In this document: positions 21,062 to 24,438 of the stretch, one piece after another
Position numbering within the stretch: position 1 is the stretch's first letter
How the letters are laid out: each line of letters begins with the position of its first letter
Virus record (IMG/VR): IMGVR_UViG_3300044729_000403
Span: 1-24,438 of that record
DNA length: 24,438 nucleotides
Source: a virus
Direction: 5' to 3' (one strand)
Notes under the pieces: generated by a model
The model's input: the letters and a program-made list of their open reading frames with translations, nothing else
Told to the model about the DNA's origin: nothing
Databases searched by the model: none
Translations under genes and position numbers: made by a program

Positions 21062-22318
21062 TTAAAGTTTATCGATCTTGACCATCTTGCCTTTCGGCGG
21101 CGTGAAACTGCGGCTCTCCGTGACCAGCCACAGAGTCTCGATGCCAGTTACCCAGTTAATCTTGTCCTCCACATAACCATCAGTGAAGACCACGATGCAG
21201 TCTGGCTTGTAACCCTTCTCAACGATGTACTCCGACACGCATGAGACACGCGTACCGCCGCCGCCCAATGGCTTGAGAATGTCCTTGACGTTGGGTGAGT
21301 CACCGCCGAACACCTGCTCACCATGCACCTCGGTATCCCACCACAGTACGCGTACCGTTTCAGGGTTGACTGAATCGCAAATCAACTGCAACTGATACGC
21401 CGCTGCACCGATCATCTCCTGAGTGATAGACCCCGATGTGTCGAAAGCAAAGATCACCTCGGTCATGGTCTCGGACTCTACGCTTGGCGCAAGAATGTCA
21501 TTAGCCAAGAGACCCCGATTGAACCTCCGCCACGTCAGTTCATCCTTGCCACGTACCGCAGTGGATACGAAGTCGCGCAGTGCCTCCTTCCAATCAATCG
21601 GCTTGTCCAGAGATGCTGTTACCTCACGGGGAATCTTGGCTCCCAGTCGTCCCGCAAGAATCCCACCCTCGCGCAACGCTCGGCCTACCTTCTCCTCGAA
21701 CTCTTTAGCTTCCTCGGGCGACAACACCTTGCCTGTGCCGTCATGCTCGTCACCACCCTGCACAGTGACTTGCTTGCCGTTGATATTTATTACTTCACCC
21801 TCCCCTGAATCGCTATTTCCCTGTCCGCTTCCGTCCGGATTCGTCCGGCTTTGTCCGCTTCCGTCCGGCTTCTTGCGCTGAGGATTCTGCTTACGCAACT
21901 CGTTGTATATCTCACGCACCGACCAGCCATCGAACGCATGGTCAAGGATTGCGCTCTCTGGCAACTTGCACAGGCTCTTGTCAGTCAGGTTGTCGATGAT
22001 GTTGTTGACCACGATGTCCATTGCTACATTAGCCAACGTGTGGTCTTCCTTCATCAAGTCCTTGTGGCGTGGGATGTGCATGAGTGCCACGTGCAGGTTC
22101 TCGTGCATGATCAACGCCCGTGACTCTTCGTCAGTCAGACCATCCATGAACTCCTTGCCGTACTTCTTGTTCTCCCCATCCGTGTAGGCCGTGGGGATTC
22201 CCTCCTGTACGACACTCTCACCCATCATCATCACGCTGCCATACAGCGCCGTCTCCTGATGCCGCATGAGAATGATGTGCTGCTTCTTCAGCCGTTCCTC
22301 GCTTGTAAGGTATGCCAT
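21062..22318 (-). CDS. VWA-domain protein with N-terminal HExxH metallopeptidase-like domain (DUF2201-like, 418 aa)
   Basis: The N-terminal domain contains H72-E-N-L-H76 followed by H81, a zincin-type motif in the DUF2201_N pattern. A Gly/Ser/Asp-rich linker with repeated PDGSGQ follows at about 150-185. The C-terminal VWA domain carries the MIDAS motif D293-T-S-G-S297 in FAFDTSGS, a VLWWDTEV strand, GGGGTRV and a VVFTDG strand. Such proteins pair with MoxR/CobS-type AAA+ ATPases, whose gene is 14 nt upstream here. CobT of cobalt chelatase shares the linker-plus-VWA layout but lacks the metallopeptidase part, so cobalamin synthesis is unlikely. AGGAG precedes the ATG. It is probably the effector or substrate-binding half of a remodelling system. 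Confidence 0.88.
   Translation of the reverse strand: MAYLTSEERLKKQHIILMRHQETALYGSVMMMGESVVQEGIPTAYTDGENKKYGKEFMDGLTDEESRALIMHENLHVALMHIPRHKDLMKEDHTLANVAMDIVVNNIIDNLTDKSLCKLPESAILDHAFDGWSVREIYNELRKQNPQRKKPDGSGQSRTNPDGSGQGNSDSGEGEVININGKQVTVQGGDEHDGTGKVLSPEEAKEFEEKVGRALREGGILAGRLGAKIPREVTASLDKPIDWKEALRDFVSTAVRGKDELTWRRFNRGLLANDILAPSVESETMTEVIFAFDTSGSITQEMIGAAAYQLQLICDSVNPETVRVLWWDTEVHGEQVFGGDSPNVKDILKPLGGGGTRVSCVSEYIVEKGYKPDCIVVFTDGYVEDKINWVTGIETLWLVTESRSFTPPKGKMVKIDKL
21359..21374. promoter_or_regulatory. TTCA-N8-TGAA palindrome, inside the VWA gene (VWA domain)
   Basis: TTCAGGGTTGACTGAA is followed by TCG. It shares 14 of 16 core positions with the intergenic copy at 23446-23461 although it lies in coding sequence for DSVNPETV. 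Confidence 0.4.
21794..21809. promoter_or_regulatory. TTCA-N8-TGAA palindrome, inside the VWA gene (linker region)
   Basis: TTCACCCTCCCCTGAA is followed by TCG. The right half CCTGAATCG is a full half-site, while the left half keeps only TTCA. Confidence 0.4.
21822..21868 (-). repeat. Imperfect 30-bp tandem repeat encoding the PDGSGQ linker
   Basis: The 17-mer TGTCCGCTTCCGTCCGG (+ strand) occurs at 21822-21838 and 21852-21868, with related TCCGG units between. It encodes two PDGSGQ units in the flexible linker between the metallopeptidase-like and VWA domains. Recent slippage or duplication is likely, and linker length may vary between related phages. Confidence 0.7.
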
Positions 22319-22332
22319 GTTGTTCTCCTAGA

Positions 22333-23433
22333 TTAGAGGTACTTGTAGTTGTCCTTCGTCCATGCCTTGATGTCATCGTTGTTCGCAGCCAGCTTCGTGG
22401 TGCGCTTGTTGCTCATCATCATGGTGAAGAAAATAGACTGCAACTCGCTCTGGTTCATACGCTTGACGAACTTCATGAACGCCGACAACTCGTCCTGTGT
22501 TTGTATCTCATCCGTTGCATTGAACATGATCATGCACAGTGCTGCTACGTCCTCTGGCATGGTCACGCCTTCGGGGTTGGCAACGATGTTCTTGACAGGG
22601 ATCAGCTGCTTCTCCATGTCCATGAAGACCGACAACGCTTTGGCTGCTGGTAAACCAATCGTACCGGCAAGTGCCACTTCAGCCACCCCTGAACCGATAG
22701 AGTCTCTGTTGACGATGATCCGATTCGCCTTGAACAGCGAACGCGGTGAAGCAAACGAAATGCACTGGCTCGGCTTGGTAGGGTTGAAAATGAACTCGTT
22801 GTTCTCCTGACCGCCATCACGGTACGACGCCAAGATGCGCGGATTCATAGCAACGAACGCACGAAGTGTGTTTGACACGCCATTCTCGCCAGCCCATGTA
22901 ACCCACTGCCGCCAGTCCGGTTTAGCCATCGGAAGCAAGCAAACACGGTTAGCCTGATGCGCTTGCATATTGTCGCCAACGCCGTCGCTTCCGTTGTTAC
23001 TTGTGCCATAGACGATAGACCCCATCGGCAGCGGTGTATCGCCGACCATACGCTCAAGCATCAGACGGGTAAACAGTACGCCCATCAGCTTGGGAACCTT
23101 GAACACCTCGTCAAGCATGATGCACTTCTTCTTGCCGTTGCCTAGCTTGAACAGCGAACCGATGTACTGATCCAACGCCTTGCTGTCGTGGTTGGGGATC
23201 GTCGCTGCGATGTCCATGTAGTCCTTCGACGGGCAGTCCACGTAGATATAGTCGTACTCGTCGCCCAACGCTTGTTCCATCATCTTAAGAGTCGATGTCT
23301 TGCCCACGCCGGGCTCGCTCAGTAGGATTGGCGTGACGTGTGAGTCTTCTCCCTGTTGTGTTGCCGAGAGGAGAGGAATCAGTTTCGCAGCCTGTTCGAT
23401 GGTGACTGCATCCGCAAAGTTAATCTTAGCCAT
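22333..23433 (-). CDS. MoxR/CobS-like AAA+ ATPase (366 aa)
   Basis: Walker A is SEPGVGKT (residues 39-46, K45) and Walker B is CIMLDEV with D108/E109. A sensor-like YGTSNNGSDG segment and a helical C-terminal lid follow. The pattern is that of the MoxR/CobS AAA+ subclass, which works with a VWA-domain partner to remodel proteins or insert cofactors. The partner is the next gene downstream (14-nt gap), and a DUF3150-like gene lies 35 nt upstream. AAAGG precedes the ATG at 23433. The gap before it contains the palindromic motif at 23446-23461, and another copy lies inside (22678-22693). Phages of several groups carry cobS-like genes; their function is not settled. Confidence 0.9.
   Translation of the reverse strand: MAKINFADAVTIEQAAKLIPLLSATQQGEDSHVTPILLSEPGVGKTSTLKMMEQALGDEYDYIYVDCPSKDYMDIAATIPNHDSKALDQYIGSLFKLGNGKKKCIMLDEVFKVPKLMGVLFTRLMLERMVGDTPLPMGSIVYGTSNNGSDGVGDNMQAHQANRVCLLPMAKPDWRQWVTWAGENGVSNTLRAFVAMNPRILASYRDGGQENNEFIFNPTKPSQCISFASPRSLFKANRIIVNRDSIGSGVAEVALAGTIGLPAAKALSVFMDMEKQLIPVKNIVANPEGVTMPEDVAALCMIMFNATDEIQTQDELSAFMKFVKRMNQSELQSIFFTMMMSNKRTTKLAANNDDIKAWTKDNYKYL
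22678..22693. promoter_or_regulatory. TTCA-N8-TGAA palindrome, inside the MoxR-like ATPase gene
   Basis: TTCAGCCACCCCTGAA is followed by CCG. The right half CCTGAACCG equals that of the perfect copy at 18698-18723. It encodes part of GVAEVAL, so the match is not explained by any shared protein motif. Confidence 0.4.
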
Positions 23434-23445
23434 TTCGTTTTACCT

Positions 23446-23461
23446 TTCAGGGTTGGGTGAA
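23446..23461. promoter_or_regulatory. TTCA-N8-TGAA palindrome, intergenic copy upstream of the MoxR-like ATPase gene
   Basis: TTCAGGGTTGGGTGAA is followed by TCGTT. It fills the 35-nt gap between the DUF3150-like stop and the ATPase ribosome-binding site, ending 12 nt before the ATG on the - strand. A protein bound here, or a hairpin here, could affect translation or transcription of the ATPase gene. Confidence 0.5.
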
Positions 23462-23468
23462 TCGTTGA

Positions 23469-24371
23469 TTAAACGCCGAACTTAGACAGAATATCTTCCA
23501 TCTCATCTTTCACTTGCGAACGCGCTGCGTCCGAGTCGCGCAGCATATCTGCATCGACCCCACGTAGTGCCATGTCCAGCTGCGTGATTGCATCAGCCAG
23601 CTTTGAATCGTTCGTCAAGTTAAAGTCTTTGTACACACGGCAGTACTCCTTAGCCTTCTCGACCGTGCCTTCGTAAATCTTGCGCTTCTTCTGCTTGGTC
23701 TCGCCGTCCTTGCCGAGATACTCATCTACGCCACAGCAGTGCGACAGGCTCTGCATGACATCGACCAGACGCTCTACCTGATCGTTCAGGATAGCCTGAA
23801 CAATTGATTGCGCTTGCTGGTTGTAATGATTGTTCAAGTCATCAGCCAAGTCCTGCGCGATGGAGCAGCGGTAGTCGCCCACCGGAATCTCGCTTGTATA
23901 CAGGGTTACGCCGAACTTGCTACGCACCTCCGACACATCGGGATAGTCGTTGCGGTTGAACATATCGCCTTGAGCAAACGCCATGTTGGACACGGTTGTG
24001 CTGTAGTTCGCACAGAAGACATCCAGAAGACGCTCGAACTCGGCCTTGTGGTTGTGGAACTCCTGCATGAACTTGGGCAAAGACACGTGCGGCAGATAGT
24101 CCTGTGCCTTGTTCCACGGGTACGTGGTACGCACCATCCAGTTATAGATAGTCTGGCGATAGTTCAGCAGGTTCTTATGATCGACGTTGTTCGCCAGCAG
24201 ATTTTTAACGAACCGACCCGCGTTGCTATCGGCTTTCTTTGCTGTAGTAACCTCATTGCTGATGGCACGATCTTGTTTCGTTGCGCTCCACACGTTGACC
24301 TCGACTGAGACCAAGAGACCAGCGGTTGCTAGGCTTGTTACGTGCTGCGGTTTGTTCAAAGAGATGTTCAT
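23469..24371 (-). CDS. DUF3150-like protein, first gene of the AAA+/VWA block (300 aa)
   Basis: The protein begins MNISLNKPQHVTSLATAGLLVSVEV, then SATKQDRAISNEV, and is largely helical with a middle region FMQEFHNHKAEFERLLDVFCANY. This resembles DUF3150, a family that sits beside MoxR/CobS-type ATPases in phages and plasmids. I assign it from sequence pattern plus neighbourhood, not from a search. It has no catalytic motif or membrane segment. AAAGGA lies 7 nt before the ATG. Motif copies lie upstream (24397-24412), inside (23785-23800) and directly after its stop (23446-23461). It probably acts as a substrate-binding or scaffold component for the ATPase. Confidence 0.75.
   Translation of the reverse strand: MNISLNKPQHVTSLATAGLLVSVEVNVWSATKQDRAISNEVTTAKKADSNAGRFVKNLLANNVDHKNLLNYRQTIYNWMVRTTYPWNKAQDYLPHVSLPKFMQEFHNHKAEFERLLDVFCANYSTTVSNMAFAQGDMFNRNDYPDVSEVRSKFGVTLYTSEIPVGDYRCSIAQDLADDLNNHYNQQAQSIVQAILNDQVERLVDVMQSLSHCCGVDEYLGKDGETKQKKRKIYEGTVEKAKEYCRVYKDFNLTNDSKLADAITQLDMALRGVDADMLRDSDAARSQVKDEMEDILSKFGV
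23785..23800. promoter_or_regulatory. TTCA-N8-TGAA palindrome, inside the DUF3150-like gene
   Basis: TTCAGGATAGCCTGAA has a perfect TTCAGG/CCTGAA core with spacer ATAG, flanked by G and C that extend the symmetry to 7 bp each side. It is one of two copies with a complete core. Confidence 0.45.
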
Positions 24372-24396
24372 CTCGTTTCCTTTCGTTGGTTAAGAC

Positions 24397-24412
24397 TTCA
24401 GGTGACGCTGAA
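24397..24412. promoter_or_regulatory. TTCA-N8-TGAA palindrome, intergenic copy upstream of the DUF3150-like gene
   Basis: The + strand reads TTCAGGTGACGCTGAA followed by TCGTT. It lies 25-41 nt before the ATG at 24371 and directly after a possible upstream stop. It could be an operator, or a hairpin in the leader of the AAA+/VWA block. Confidence 0.5.
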
Positions 24413-24419
24413 TCGTTAA

Positions 24420-24438
24420 TCAGTACTGCGCGCTAATT
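24420..24438 (-). CDS. Possible 3' end of a further upstream - strand gene
   Basis: Reading leftwards from the window edge, the - strand gives codons for ISAQY followed by TGA (24422-24420), which is immediately followed by the palindromic motif. That stop-then-motif arrangement repeats at the two other gaps containing the motif, which is the only reason to propose a gene end here. Too little sequence is visible for any identification. Confidence 0.3.

Noticed and set aside
21423-21881. Open + strand frame of 152 codons opposite the VWA gene
   Set aside because: Its sequence is Ser/Pro-rich antisense of the VWA linker, while the - strand has intact HExxH and MIDAS motifs.
21062-23433. CobS/CobT cobalt chelatase genes
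   Set aside because: There is no CobN-like subunit and no other cobalamin gene, and the VWA protein carries a metallopeptidase-like N-terminus not found in CobT. A general MoxR-VWA system fits better.
23808-24308. Open + strand frame of 166 codons opposite the DUF3150-like gene
   Set aside because: It is opposite a well-supported gene with a good start signal, has low-complexity Val/Leu/His composition and shows no ribosome-binding site.

Overview
The window looks like part of a tailed double-stranded DNA bacteriophage genome. Genes are tightly packed, with 4-nt start/stop overlaps and very short gaps. One strand carries giant virion-type proteins and the other a complete replication module. 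There are no rRNA, tRNA or host housekeeping genes. Large internal (ejection-type) virion proteins are typical of podovirus-like phages of Gram-negative hosts. That host and morphotype assignment is inference; no capsid, tail or terminase gene is in view.

Layout. Positions 1-7963 (+ strand) hold the 3' part of a Lys/Glu-rich coiled-coil protein and a 2349-residue giant protein with a metallopeptidase-like HEIVH motif and a C-terminal region resembling the large polyvalent protein domain LPD38. Everything from 7960 to the right edge is on the - strand and converges on the giant gene with a 3-nt stop-to-stop overlap. Read in transcription order (right to left) the - strand holds four blocks. 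First is a block of DUF3150-like protein, MoxR/CobS-like AAA+ ATPase, VWA/metallopeptidase-like protein and two unknown proteins (24371-19666). Second is a block of small accessory genes: a VRR-NUC nuclease, a DUF3310 protein, an NrdR-like zinc ribbon, a small membrane protein and several unknowns (19665-17318). Third is the replication core: family A DNA polymerase with 3'-5' exonuclease, a Cas4/RecB-like nuclease with four putative Fe-S cysteines, a degenerate HNH-like protein, a SNF2-type helicase, a Cys-rich putative ssDNA-binding protein and a small HTH protein. Fourth is a 959-residue PrimPol-like primase fused to a DUF927-like helicase, followed by a short conserved-looking gene.

Polymerase, primase-helicase, SNF2 helicase, nucleases and the Cys-rich protein together would form a largely self-sufficient replication and recombination apparatus. 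The AAA+/VWA block looks like a MoxR-type remodelling machine with its own partners.

The most unusual signal is not a gene. A palindromic motif, TTCA-N8-TGAA, usually with a GG/CC extension (TTCAGG...CCTGAA) and often a CGTT-type flank, recurs nine times exactly and twice with one mismatch between 17.1 and 24.4 kb. It occurs both inside genes and directly after stop codons in three gene gaps. In the other 17 kb I found only one plain, unextended match. By chance about 0.1 exact copies would be expected in that 7.3 kb. It looks like a dispersed operator, stoperator, iteron or RNA hairpin system confined to the upstream part of the - strand operon. Separate GNRA-loop hairpins sit in other gene gaps, and a 185-nt non-coding, structure-rich gap lies upstream of the SNF2 gene.
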